In this document: positions 1 to 11,350 of the stretch, one piece after another | Position numbering within the stretch: the stretch's first letter is position 1 | How the letters are laid out: every line of letters starts with the position of its first letter | From: Eupeodes corollae | Taxonomy: Eukaryota; Arthropoda; Insecta; Diptera; Syrphidae | NCBI RefSeq assembly: GCF_945859685.1 | Contig: NC_079149.1 | Coordinates: forward strand, 54,888,991 to 54,952,990 | Length of the DNA stretch: 64,000 bases | Direction of reading: 5' to 3' | Position numbers and translations under genes: made by a program | Notes under the pieces: generated by a model | Database searches by the model: none | The model's input: the letters and a program-made list of their open reading frames with translations, nothing else | What the model was told of the DNA's origin: nothing

Positions 1-450
1 TTTGACGCGGGTATAGGTAAGTTAAGCACGATATGCATTTCAAAACATACATTATTTATTTTATCTATTTATTTATTAAATATCTCAAGCAAGTTGAATG
101 CTGCTTCAATTTTTCTTTCGTTATTCTTTTTGTAGTTTAATATTTTAAAACAGGTTCTTTTTTTTAATATCAAAAGTATGAAAAATCGAGTATTTTTGAC
201 AATAGTTGTTCCTAAATGATTCAAATTCAAAAAAATATGAATTAATGAGTACCTATATGATAGATGAAAACAATTCGCGTTCAAGTTCATCAATCCTAGC
301 TTCCCATTTCAATTTGACCGACATGGCTCTACTCTTGATATCAATGACATTTTTAACAAAATCTTAAAAGTGAAATATATCTCTCTCCATCAAAATAACC
401 ACATTCATTTCTTTCCTAAAATGTACACTCTTTAAAATTGCGAAGCAGGA
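1..450. other. A+T-rich flank, nothing recognised
   Basis: No coding signal, repeat family or RNA gene was recognised. The 74-codon frame on the minus strand in this stretch is low-complexity sequence of the kind expected by chance in A+T-rich DNA. Confidence 0.5.
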
Positions 451-548
451 CAGTTCACCTCCACCGGTTTACCTCCGCCAGTTTACCTCCGCCGGTTTAC
501 CTCTGCCAGTTTATCACCGCCGGTTTACCTCTGCCAGTTTACCACTGG
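451..548. repeat. 14-bp tandem repeat, seven units, alternating variants
   Basis: Seven consecutive 14-bp units follow the pattern CRGTTTACCTCYGC. The second base alternates strictly A, G, A, G, A, G, A from unit to unit, so the array is also a 28-bp higher-order repeat (CAG unit followed by CGG unit). It is locally more G+C-rich than its surroundings. No protein reading is proposed, and it lies about 300 bp upstream of the candidate transcription start region. Confidence 0.85.
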
Positions 549-840
549 AAAAATACATAGGTGACATCAACGCGAAGTTGATTACTAGCAGTCCATATCT
601 ACCTTGTTATCTATATTTTACTTAGTTTAACTATAACCTTATCTATTCAATACACCAACCATTATACCAGTGCCCTTCAAACCGCAATTAGCTGTCAACT
701 TCATTGATCCCAATGGGATTCCAACAAAAACACACAAATAAAATCCCATTTCCAATAAGATTTTTTGACATCCCCCTTTTTTCCACACATATGATGGGAA
801 AATTATCATCTGGGGCGCCATGTTGTTTTATTGTAGAGAT
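549..840. other. Upstream flank of candidate promoter, nothing specific
   Basis: Mixed-composition sequence between the tandem repeat and the candidate 5' exon. It should contain promoter sequence if the exon call is right, but no TATA box in a convincing position was seen. Confidence 0.3.
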
Positions 841-872
841 ACCGAGCGAGAGAGCGGCCGCATTTGTACTTC
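841..872 (+). promoter_or_regulatory. GA-rich, G+C-rich candidate core promoter region
   Basis: A short CGAGCGAGAGAGCGGCCGC stretch at 843-861 resembles a GAGA-factor-type element and marks the switch from A+T-rich flank to 5'-leader-like sequence. The exact start site cannot be placed from sequence alone; this is a weak call based on composition and position. Confidence 0.2.
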
Positions 873-1955
873 ACGTCTGTTCGTTATTTTGTGAAAGTGA
901 AAAAATTCATTAAATTTCTCAAAGAAAAATCATAAATCACTCGATCAATCAAATTAAAGTCAAACTCTTGGTTCGAAAATTCTCTAATCCACTGATTTGT
1001 GTCAAATCAAACCAAATTCAAGCAAAACAAAAAAAAAATAAAAATAAAAAACCAATCCGACAGATCGTCGTTTCCTGTGAATCGATAAAAAGTTATATCA
1101 TTTTTCTACTGCTACTCCTGCTCCTGCTCCTGCCTACTGCAGTCTCAGCTCAGCTCAATCTCTCCATAAAGTGAAAAAAATACAAAACGAAAAATCCAAA
1201 AAAATAAAAAAAAAAAAGAAAATAGAAATTGAATTCGCCCAACCCCCCTTAAAAAAGAAACCAACTATCACCCTCGTCGCCGCGTGACTCTGCTCTAACT
1301 CCCCCGGATCGAGGTTTTTCAAAATAGGTATTCCTCTTCTTTTGCTTCTCCTTGCTTAATCGATACATGAATTTTCCAGTTATCATCATCATCGCCGACG
1401 ACAAACCGACTACCTCGACGAACGACAACGACTTCGACGAGGTTTGGAATTAAATAAGCAAAAAGAAGTGAAAAGTGTGTGTTGGATTTAGCTGTTGGCT
1501 GTTGGCTCTTGGCTGTCGAAATCGAAACGAAATCGTTGTGCCAGTGCCTGCTGTGTGGCCGTTTCCTTGCGCCTTTTACGTGAATTTTCCATTTTTGATA
1601 TTTTCCGTTTTGGTAGAGTTGAACGTAACGAGACGGACGGACGGACAGACTCCCGCTGTCGCCTAAAAGGTGTCCCAGTGCGTGAACATTGTGCATCCTA
1701 AGTGGCACACAAAATAAATTGCATCTTTCGAGCTAGTTTCGAGCTCCGTGCTACAACAACTGGCGGCTGGGAGCAAGTTTCCCAGTTTGGTTGTGCGAAT
1801 CGGTTTCGGTTCGGGTTTTTATTTTTGATTGAAAGGTACACTCCGCATTCCGTTCTCTTTTTTTGTATTTGGTGAGTGGTGACTGCTGCTGGTGGTGTTG
1901 ATTGATTAGAAGAAACTCAGACCCGAGAAAATCTTTGAGAAAGGAACACAGAAAC
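862..1955 (+). other. Candidate long 5' untranslated exon of a host gene
   Basis: This stretch has the texture of a fly 5' leader. It holds A-rich runs (about 1020-1060 and 1165-1220), a CTCCTG-type repeat at 1110-1135, and several G+C-richer blocks, unlike the uniform A+T-rich DNA downstream. It ends in a consensus donor (GTAAGT at 1956). There is no long + strand frame, and the short + strand frames around 1475-1701 overlap each other and look incidental. The 129-codon minus frame at 1319-1708 is antisense and low complexity. The + orientation is inferred from the donor and from the recursive splice site at 44410. The gene itself cannot be named because no coding exon is in the window. Alternative: ordinary non-transcribed DNA of raised G+C content. 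Confidence 0.45.
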
Positions 1956-1961
1956 GTAAGT
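1956..1961 (+). other. Consensus 5' splice site (GTAAGT)
   Basis: GAAAC followed by GTAAGTTAT matches the U1-pairing consensus and lies exactly where the leader-like composition gives way to A+T-rich intron-like sequence. It is the proposed start of an intron running past the end of the window. Confidence 0.5.
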
Positions 1962-4900
1962 TATCCAAATTATTTCTCATTTTGCACAGCCGAATGATTC
2001 TTTTCCATACCCCAAAATATTTGTATTTGTACTCCGGGTTTCACGCATTTTTGGTGAATTGTTGAATGTGGGTTGTGTAGGGTAGGTATGGCACTGTATC
2101 AAATACATATGTATATACACACACAGTTTCTCTTCTCTACCACCCCCGGACGGCTTGCTGCTGATGTTGACGCTGCTGCCCGATTTGTATCTGTTTGATG
2201 TGTAACGTTCCTTCGTAGCTCACTTGTTCGTATTCACTTCACCTGACTGCCTGCCAGGCCAGGAAAGGCCTGATTTCCAGCCTTCTACCATCTTTGCCTC
2301 CTCCTCTCTTCTCACCTCTGTTCTCCTGTTTCTAAGTTCTCCATTCTCTTCTCACAGCCTAAATGTACCATACCAAACCAATATAACATAAGGAGTTTGA
2401 GTTAGTTTTGTGCGTCTGAGCAGCAAGGGGAATGGAAGTGGAAGGACAGATCGAAGCGAAGACTGTGTTTTTAAGTAGATTTGCACATGACGATGATGAC
2501 GGGGAGCTTGTTTGAGTTGTTTGAGTTTGGTTTATAAATTCATCACCAGAGTTGACTTTTATAGTTTGCTCTTGATAGATAAATATTATAGATGGATATG
2601 TGGGCCATGTACCTACCTATCTACGTGCATTCTGAGTATATTCTTGTTGTTTGTTAGAGTTATTAAATATACCTATGTTGTGATTTTGTTTTATAGGTCA
2701 ATTTGACGTCGTTTTTTTTATTCAATTTGACTTTTCAGGATGAAAATCTAAAAATTGAAAAGTTGACTCGTGTTAAAAAAAAACCAACCGCTTTCCCAAC
2801 AAGAAAATTGGCGTATGTTAGTTTTATTTTCTTTGATACAGTTTTCCAGGAATTATTTTTAGTTGAATGAAACTTGTCAATTAAAAATTTCACAACTCTG
2901 ACACATTATTGGTTCGCTTCAAGAAGATGGAGGTGGTGGTGAAGGTGATGGCGAAATTTATTTAAATTAAGTTTCAAATTGGATTTGCGCGCGCAAATTG
3001 CAAATTGGATGTTATTTCAAATTAACCCTGGTATTCTATTATTACTCTTGAAATATGTTTACCATCAGCATCCGTTGTGATTTTGTTTTATTTCTTTTAA
3101 ATAATAATTTAAATTGTTTATTGCGTTGATTTATAAACGGTTAGGGTAATTGTAATGCATATACGTAATTCAGTAAATCAGTTGAATAAAACTTGAGATG
3201 AACGTGAATTTGTTTTTATTTAGATTAAGTTTAAAAGGATAAATATTAAACCATAAACGATTGCAAAAAATTTGACAGGTGTGTGATTAAACTTTGTGGA
3301 GTGATCTTGGGACATTTACGAGTTCCAAATTTGTATAATTGAACGAATATGGACGACCTGAACTTAATATGTTGTGAAGTGGGTCCGAATCAAATGGATC
3401 GAATGGTTATGACCGACTTTTTCAATTTCAAACGTCCAGTTGACATATGAAAAAAAGCTCTGTTCAACCTTCAACAAAGCTTTACCAGATTAGATAAGAA
3501 AAGTTCATGTTTTAGTTGTTTAGTGTAAACAGTTTCATGAGAAACGTTAACAAAAAAATTATTATTGTTCGTCCACAAGTATTCTGAACCCAACGAATTT
3601 GCGGTTTCTCTTCATGCTAAGAGACACAAATATGTAAAATTTAAAAACGGAATTGGGCAAAAGAATTAGTACCTACAATTGGCTTTTTTTTTAAGATCTT
3701 AGGGATTTCTATAGTTTCAGAAACATAAACAAATAATTTCTCATACAAATTTCTAGCTTATGCTCTCAGAAATTGATTCTTATGATTCGGTTTTTCAAGA
3801 ATTTTCTACTGAATAATGAATTGTGTTTATATTTCATTCTCTTTCTCTGTCAATCGGATTTAGAAAATTCTCATAAATCTTAGAAATATGAACTGCCCAA
3901 AAATAGATTTAAAATGCCAAGTTTGAAAAATGATACAAATTTTGATCTATTCAAAAATACGTTATTTGTTTCATATTCAAGCTCAAACACATCAAAACAC
4001 TTAGTTGTGTTTGTAGGTAATAAAATTTCAGGGGTGGAATCTCGTAAGGAGATAGTTGATTGTTGATCATCAAAATAAATGTTTTTCTTCCGTGTAAGGT
4101 GATTATCAAATTGACTATCACTTTTTTGTTATGGTTTATGGGTGACAGCTTTTAAGTTGTCGCTTTATACATTTTGTTTAATTTTATTAAAAAGTTTGGA
4201 TGTGTCAAATTCTTTTCTACAGTAAGTCGGAAGTTTTGTTTAAAAAAAAGTGAAACTAAAAAGAATTCGTGACGGTATAAGAGATGTTTTACATGCGAAT
4301 AATTGAATAGATTCAATTCGTCTAAGTTGTGTTGAATATATCAATACCCATGTTTTTTGACATTCTATAAATAGGTAGTAGTTGAAAGTTGGTACAACTG
4401 AAAGAAGACCTGTCAGAATAATAAAAAAAAAACACAAATAGAAGAAAGTTTTGTGAAAATTAACTTCAGCAAAAAAACTAACCAAAACTAATAAAATGGA
4501 CAATTTTCAAGAAAAAATGGTAAGAAAACATCTGGATATTGAGATTCTATAAAAACAAACAATTTGATATAAAATAAAAACTTCAAGAAGGCTTTGTTCG
4601 TAGACTATAACAATAACTTGAAGCTCGCCTCAATTCTTTATATATATGAATCGAGTTGAAATGAGCTTGATTCCACTCGATTCCGGTCGGGGATCGGAGT
4701 CGAGTCAAAATTTGTAAAGAAAAACCTGTGTGGAGGAGTTGGTTTTACAGATAAAGCATTATGGTCTGTTTATTTGCATGTTTGTGTACAAAAAATATAG
4801 TTTTATTTTAATCAAATTGTGTAAAATCCTACTATACTATTGATAGATTTTCCAAAAAAACACGGGTAATTTAACACAAAATATACACATGTGTTCTAAG

Positions 4901-6290
4901 GCCCTCAGAATCTTTAAACAAGATACAAATCAAAACCCCTTATTAATAAATATAACTTCCTGCCGTTGAATTCCAATAAATTTCAGCGATTAAACTTTCT
5001 CCAACTCCATCTTTCTGTTATCATCAAATTTCATCTTTCTTTACAGACATTGACAACTCACATTCTATGTCTTGAATCTTTGTAAGCTGTCGAATAACAT
5101 CTTGGATTTCAACAAGAATTTCCAATTGCTTCGAAAAGGAATTCTCTTGCAGTTTTTTAAGATGTCATACACTTTTAAAATGTGATGCTTGTTACATTTT
5201 AATTTGAGTGTTGAAAAATTTGAATCTAAGGTTCGCAGTGTGTCTAAAAAGGGTAAAGTAGTTGTCAAAGTTGCTGTTGAAGTTGCTATGTCAATTTGTT
5301 TCTTGCTTTGAAAAATGGATATCGCCGCAAGCTTAAAGCAGTGGCATCTTTTCTTTCGTCATTCATTTTGCGGTTTAAAGTTTTAAACATACTATATGAA
5401 GAATTTCCTGATATAGCAACTATAGTTATCCATAGTCAGAAATTTCACTGCTCTGAATAAGTCATTATCTTTGTGAATAATCTATTTAGAAAAATAACAG
5501 AGCATAGCTGATGTATGGATCCCTTTCAAAAAGAGGTCCCAAATACTTGAAAAATCGAGTATTTTTTTTAGAGAAATAAAAGGGATTGTTCCTTTATCAA
5601 TAACAAATTCAAATTTAGCAATAGAATCACTTCACATATAAGGTTAAGTGAAATCCTGCTGCAGATGGGAATTTGACTATTATTCGAGTATTGAAAATAA
5701 CTTTCTAATTATTTTATTTTTGACATTGGTACGTTTGATAACCCCTTGAGATTCAGTTGATGTGTTTGTAGAGCACTCTGATACTATGACACAATTTCTT
5801 TTCAATTTGTTTCAAGTAAAATTTGTTAAACTTATTTACTTGTGTGTTTTTCCAAATGAGATGAAGACTCAACTTACTAAATGTTTACACTTTAATGAAA
5901 AATGCTTGTTTTTGGTAATATTTTTTAAAGTGTGTATTTGCTTAAAAAAAAAGGTACGTACGATCGTAGATTTGATTAAAAATAGTACGTTTTTGGTACT
6001 GTTTCATTTGAAGGGGACATTTTTTGGGAAATATGTGCACGACAAAAAAATTGTCTTCCATCTATCTGGGATAAATTCAATACAGTTAATTTCTTACTCA
6101 GTCCTTTAATTCGTTTTTGATGGGCGGTACTGCTAAAATGATTGTCATCCTAGCATTACGAAGGGTTAATTTAAAAAACAAAAACAAGAGTGACTAATTT
6201 TGTTTTCACGACAAATTTAGGACAAAATCATGACAATAATCCAATTATTAGTGTCTTAAAATTTTAAAGTGGTAATTCTAACTTGATCCG
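1962..6290. other. Intron-like sequence without recognised features
   Basis: Long A+T-rich stretch. A somewhat G+C-richer block around 2130-2330 follows the donor and could hold regulatory sites. Acceptor-like tracts, such as CTTTACAG near 5047, are not followed by any coding or exon-like sequence. The 115-codon + frame at 5762-6109 is low complexity and matches no family I recognise. Confidence 0.4.
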
Positions 6291-6498
6291 TAGTACCCGT
6301 TCGTTAGACTGTCAGGCCAGAGATCTTGGGTTCGATCCCTGCCTGTGCCACCAGTAATTCTTGTCATTAAAATTGCTTTTTCAAAATAGAAAAAAATGTA
6401 GGTCCCTTAATTTCTGAAATGACTCAGAAACAGGAATGCTTGAGAGTTGTAAGTCACTACGCCCTGGTTTTCTATGGATTGTTGCGACACCTAATTTG
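6291..6498 (+). mobile_element. tRNA-derived SINE, internally shortened copy
   Basis: Member of the SINE family defined by the 47.2-kb and 58.5-kb copies. It starts with TAGTACCCG. The polymerase III B box is intact (GGTTCGATCC at 6329-6338), and the shared 3' body follows (GAGTTGTAAGTCACTA, then a diverged TTGCGACACCTAATT end). About 70-90 bp of the middle of the element is missing compared with full copies. No target duplication was identified. Confidence 0.8.
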
Positions 6499-7770
6499 TA
6501 ATGCAAACTTAACGAACATAAGAAACTTAGAATCATGATTCCAACAAAACACGTTTAACGTTTTTGTCATTATAAAGAGAAAAGTAACTTATTATATAAA
6601 TGGAAAACAGTATTAGCCAAATAATTGGCTGTCGTCGATAAATTCACGTAATCCATCTCAGGTGACCTTCAAGTCATTGTATTGTTACTAAAATGAAAAG
6701 TCTTAATATTAACAATTCAATTTTCAACAAGCAAAAAAACAGCATCAGTCAAATTGAAAAATTTCATCTTAAATAAAAAAAATAATACAATTATTAAATA
6801 TTGTGCTCAATTAAAGATATGGAACGAAAACCCCACCAGACGTTTGTTTTAAAAAAAAAGTGTTTGTACTGTTTGTGTTTGTGTTTTTGTTTCTATTTCA
6901 ATTTTCCACAAAAGACTAATGTTTACATTGTAACTAATTATAGGCACCTCAAAAATAGGTGAAATTAGCTTATTGAATTTAAGTTCGAGGGGAATTTACT
7001 TGCAGGGAGATTCCAAAGTAGACCAAATTCCCCTGCTATTTTTGTACATATGGAATATTATTCGGCTTGATGGAGAAAATCATTAACTTTTCCTAAAAAG
7101 TCGTCCCAGTTCCAGAAAAGCCACTACAATTTCAAAAAATATTTGCACCTTAAATTATCAGAAATAAATTCCAAAAGATTTAAGTTAATGATTCTTACAG
7201 GTGGTTGTAGTCAAACACAAATACTTTTCTCAAAAATATAGCAGTCATTGTTAAATATGAATCTAGCTAAAAAAGAAATTTTAAAAATAAATATATAATT
7301 CCACGTTTATAATTTTTTGTACGTTTTCTCAAAAACGAAAAGATATTCTACCAAAAATGTATTAAACCACAAAAAAACAAAAGTCAAACAAGTAAAACCC
7401 ATCTACCTACTTAATTTTGCAACAATTTTATTTTAATTTTGATTTAATTTATAATCTAATTAAAATAAATTAAAGAATTTTATTGAATCATCAACAATTT
7501 TGAGTGCGCTACCTACCTACATGCCACCAATTTTGATTTTATAGCCGTTTCATAGACAACCAGTTCCGACCATCACAACTATAACTTATTTTAATATTAA
7601 AATTAAAAAAAAAAAAGATTTTTGGATTAAAACGAAGCTACAATATGTCATTTTAAATATATAGAGTTGCCATTGTTTTTTATTTTAACTATATCTAACA
7701 AAAAAACTCTTGACTTGAAACGGTGGGAAAATTCATTTTTTTTTAAATTGTATGTTGATTTCTCTTAACT
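6499..7770. other. A+T-rich intron-like sequence, nothing recognised
   Basis: No repeat family, coding remnant or RNA gene was recognised between the SINE and the RTE-like remnant. Confidence 0.4.
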
Positions 7771-7774
7771 TATT

Positions 7775-8775
7775 CCTACCTCATAGGGACCACTTGATTC
7801 GAGGCCTTCCCCTACTGCGGTGTTCTGTGGGCGTGGATTCGAAGACTTTCCGGATCGGAGCGTTGGTTTATCGCCGTTTCATCTTCTCCTCCACTCACCT
7901 TTTATGCATACGGGACTAGATCCCACGAAGTACTTTTCTCTCGAAACAACTCAGGTTGTTTTCATACGCTTTTGTCATAGTCCATGTTTCTGCACCGTAT
8001 AGCAGGACGGAGTTGATGAGGGTCTCATATAGCAATGCCTCCAGAAAGGGCTTTATGACTCAATTGCTTTCTTAGCCCAAAGAAACAGCGGTTGGGAAGA
8101 GCAATTCTTCGTTTGATCTAAGAGCTAGTGTTATTTTGTGCATTCATAGAAGAGCTTAGGTAGACAAAGTCCCTAACTATCTCAAAGGTACGGCTGTCGA
8201 TGGTAAGGTTTAGACCGAGACGCCGGGTTTTTAAGTCTTTTCTTGACGGCAGCATGTACTTCGTTTTGCCCTTATTGCCGACCCAGTCTCAATTCTCACA
8301 AAAGCCCCATTGACAACACGTTAAGTTCTTCCGATTATGTCATCAGCATATGTCAGTAATTCAACAGACTTTGTCTCTATACTGTTCATCTCTGTAGAGT
8401 CTGTCATATTTGACCTAGAAAACGATGAAAAAATGTTAGACTGAGGACTTTCGGTCTAAAGCCACACTGATAAGGTCCAGGATGGGCCTTAGACGCTCCC
8501 ATATTACTGCGGAATAGACTTTGTAATTGATATTAAGGAGATGGATTCATCTATATGGTTGGTGTAGTTTAGAGGGTCTCCGATAAACAATACTGAATTA
8601 TTTTACAGATACAATTATCTTCAGCTGCTTTGAAGAGCACGGTATTCTTCAGCTTAGATATGTCAATCGTTACTTCGTCCAAGTCAGAAAGAAAGGATTG
8701 TTGGCTTTCATCATCTATATTGGGTTCATCTTCGCCGTTATACAAATTGTAATCACCTCTTCGAAAACTAACACG
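7775..8775 (-). mobile_element. RTE-like LINE remnant (reverse transcriptase and C-terminal part)
   Basis: Read on the minus strand with frameshifts and stops, this gives in order: an acidic stretch with DEVTIDISKLKN (near 8660-8710), where intact elements have the N-terminal RT segment before an NNKAAG-type motif; QCGFRP (near 8470), the RT motif of RTE/BovB-type elements; a LLYG.ETWTMTKAYEN-like segment and FERKVLR (near 7940-8010); and a C-terminal PIRKVFES..GRPR-like end (near 7800-7850). The order fits an RTE-clade LINE. The active-site segment is disrupted and no endonuclease domain is visible, so it is a 5'-truncated dead copy. It shares a family with the remnant at 41.5-42.1 kb. Confidence 0.75.
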
Positions 8776-10400
8776 GCACAAACAAAGTAGGTGTACCTAT
8801 TCCAAATATTCTTCCTCAATAAAAGAATCAAATTAGCTCAAAATTATGTTTTCAGTGATGAAAATTTTACTGTATACCTATACTATACTTTATTATCATC
8901 ATCATCTACAGACCACGCGAGACGACGACTACGCGACTCGGTCGTCGTCGCGTCGGTAAAATATAAACAAAATATAAATTAATCACCTGCTCCATCGTTA
9001 TTATCTATGACTTAATTTTTTAATATTTTTATTTTAAAATTTATTTAAGAGACAGTTGGCACGTGAGTTGTTGGCACAAAAGAAACAAAAATACATAGAA
9101 ACATAGGCTAACAGCTAACTTAAAATATTGTTGTGGGTGGAAGTGGAATATGGAAATAGACCTAATCTTCCAAGATTGAGGGGGTTCAATGTTCAGTTTT
9201 TGACTTGAATCTCGTGATTAATATAAATTAGCACTTAGTCACGGAAAATGTATAATAATTGCTGTTTAAAATGAAATATTATTATTATTAAATTTTATAG
9301 ATTTTTTTATAATATTCTATGTTCAAGGTTCGTAGTTTTTTATCAAGACTAAAGAAAAAATAATTTTTGTCATCCGTGGTTTTCTTTCACTGATTTTTTT
9401 AAAAAGAAAGTACTTGATTGTTTTGAAGTTTTTTTTTTTTTAAACAAATTTTTCAGTTATATTTAAGATATTTTGTTTTATATTTATTATATTGTTTTAT
9501 TGAACAATAACGGAGTTAAATGCTGTCGTCGGTTTTTTCAATATTTTTGCAGAAAAAAAGATCCCCAACTGCTGACATGATTCCAGCAGAATGAGTAGCT
9601 GAAACACGAACTTCAAAAGGTTATTAAAGTTGCAGACATTTATACAATGAACCACGATTTTTGAAAAATACCAAACATTGATAAAATGGTTTAGTGCTAA
9701 AAAAAGTACAGCTTTTTGGGTTAGAAATTGTGGTTTTTTAATGCCAAATTAAAAATTTTCAACCAATCGTTCCGCTGCTGTGTAGGTGCTTTGGAGCAAA
9801 ATCCCATAGCAACCTAACTGTCGTTGTTGTCTTGTGTATTTCTTCATTATATCATTAAAAACGTTTAAGAAATTCCCTTGATTCAAATCATTATAATTTG
9901 GTTTCAAAGCTTCCGTAACATCTGTAACTCCGTTTATAGGTAGGTGGAGCGATTTTTAAAACACTTCTATTCAAGATACGACCTTTAGACTTTCAAAGAA
10001 AAGTTTTGAAAACTAAAATTCACGAGTTCGGTGACTGCATCCTTAAGGTGCAAATTATAGCTATCATTGGTTTTTGTTATTTAACATTTTGTTTCGAGAT
10101 TTCAGAACAAAAAATAATTCCACTGAAAACCGAAATGTGTGTCCAATGACAGATATTTTCAATGAAAACATTTTCTGATTGCACAAGTCCAATAACAAGA
10201 AAAACCCTTAACATTGGTATACAAAAGTACTTTACTGGGTTGCATAATTTTGAAACTTGCATAACTTTAGAAAAAAAGGCAACAAATTTAATTAAATATT
10301 TACATTTCATAGTTTTAAGATAATTATTTATAACATTATTTATATCCGTTTTTGAATATGATCCTTAAGACTGTTTAGAATAGAATTGTATAATTTTTTT
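8776..10400. other. A+T-rich sequence with one G+C-rich palindrome
   Basis: No coding remnant was recognised. Short ATT runs occur near 9270-9290. The only striking structure is the CGACGAC palindrome at 8917-8954, listed separately. Confidence 0.4.
8917..8954. repeat. Short G+C-rich inverted repeat
   Basis: GACGACGAC at 8921-8929 is followed 11 bases later by its exact complement GTCGTCGTC at 8941-8949. The pairing continues imperfectly outward (GCGA against CGCGTC). The result is a strong predicted hairpin inside very A+T-rich sequence. No function can be assigned. Confidence 0.6.
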
Positions 10401-10404
10401 AAAT

Positions 10405-10645
10405 TAGTCATTAAATTCAGTACCAGGCATCACAAATACTTTCAATCAAGATGTCTTTGTCTTCAAATTGTCTGCATCCTTGATCAAGTTTACGAGATGA
10501 CCATTATCAAATGTTTTCTATTACATTAAGTCCGGTAAGTAAGTCGCCAGAAGTTCCACTTGTTCTGAATGGATGTGCTATGGGGGCGTTGTCCTGTTTG
10601 GACAAAAAGAGCGTTTAGAAGGAGTTGTCGGAATTTCATTTTGTA
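10405..10645 (-). mobile_element. Tc1-like transposase C-terminal remnant
   Basis: The minus strand reads QDNAPIAHPFRT near 10610, where active elements have the second catalytic aspartate in an FQQDNAPIHT-like motif. LNVIENI follows near 10530, the degenerate form of SPDLNPIENIW that carries the third catalytic acid. A GRQFED..ILIESI.DAW-like C-terminal tail follows near 10450-10470. Stops and shifts interrupt the frame, and neither inverted terminal repeat was found. It abuts the jockey-like remnant starting at about 10655. Confidence 0.6.
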
Positions 10646-10654
10646 TTCCTGAAA

Positions 10655-11350
10655 AACAGCTAAAAACGAATCTCTGAACTTAAGAGAACGGCCCAGTTGG
10701 GATCGAATATATACTGATGAGCATTCCTAGAAGTACTAGTATTACGGTTGAACAGTTTTAGGAGAGGAATGCAACTGGCTATTTCTCTAGAGCATAAACT
10801 GTTAAAATCAAGGTAAAATAGGTGAGCAAGAAACTTTACGGCGATTTCCGAGCGATGGTTAGTAGGTTGAACTGTCATGCCAGAGATCTTGGGTTTAAAC
10901 CCTGTCATTTTTCACGGGTACTGTCTCGTGCGAACAATTGAGAAATCCCATAAGGGTTAGTCTTGTCATGAAAAGCGCTTTCTCAAATTAGCCATTCGGA
11001 TTCTGATTAAAAAACTGTGAGTCTAATAGATAACAGTCAGATAAGAGAGGGAGAAAAACACTAAACACTACATAAAGGAACCAATGTTGATATTATCGCC
11101 AATCAATTTTAAAGCTCTACGTTCAATACTGTCTACCGGGTTTAAGCTGCAGGAGCACCAGCCCACAAATGGAGAGCTTTGGACGATATAAGTCTTGTGT
11201 TGTATTTTATGATTGGCAATGTATAACACTTGTCGAAAAGGTTTCGTTCGTGGCAATCAAAGCCTGAATCCAAATTCGTCTTCAAAGTTACTCTACCACG
11301 TAAAGTTTTTAAATTAAAAAAAGGCATTTTGAGGCAATATAAATTCATGA
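10655..11350 (-). mobile_element. Jockey-like LINE remnant carrying an internal SINE
   Basis: On the minus strand, from 11350 downward: a LWAGAP-like segment and SIERRALKLIGD (near 11100-11140), a signature of the region after the RT domain in jockey-clade elements. A SINE in opposite orientation follows (10854-11020). LEFT of it come a C-terminal segment with LCSREIASCIPLLKLF and NTSTSRNAHQY (near 10710-10810). The RT active site is absent, so this is a dead 3' fragment. The jockey copy at 13.98-15.1 kb has the same arrangement, with a SINE in the same relative orientation before the same downstream sequence. Confidence 0.75.
10854..11020 (+). mobile_element. tRNA-derived SINE fragment inside jockey-like element
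   Basis: GATGGTTAG, then GTTGAACTGTCATGCCAGAG, match the 5' tRNA-like part. The B box is changed to GGTTTAAACC, a change seen also in the SINE at 14.5 kb and in no other copy here. The body continues through TCATGAAAAGCGCTTTCTC and CCATTCGGATTC. The 5' start and the 3' third are missing. See the jockey entries for the shared-insertion argument. Confidence 0.75.

Noticed and set aside
1319..1708. 129-codon frame on the minus strand
   Set aside because: It lies antisense in the candidate 5' leader, has low-complexity acidic and basic runs, and matches no family.
5035..5060. Acceptor-like CTTTACAG
   Set aside because: The following sequence is not exon-like, and no donor pairs with it convincingly.
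5762..6109. 115-codon + frame
   Set aside because: Rich in Phe, Leu and Lys as expected by chance in A+T-rich DNA. No recognisable domain.
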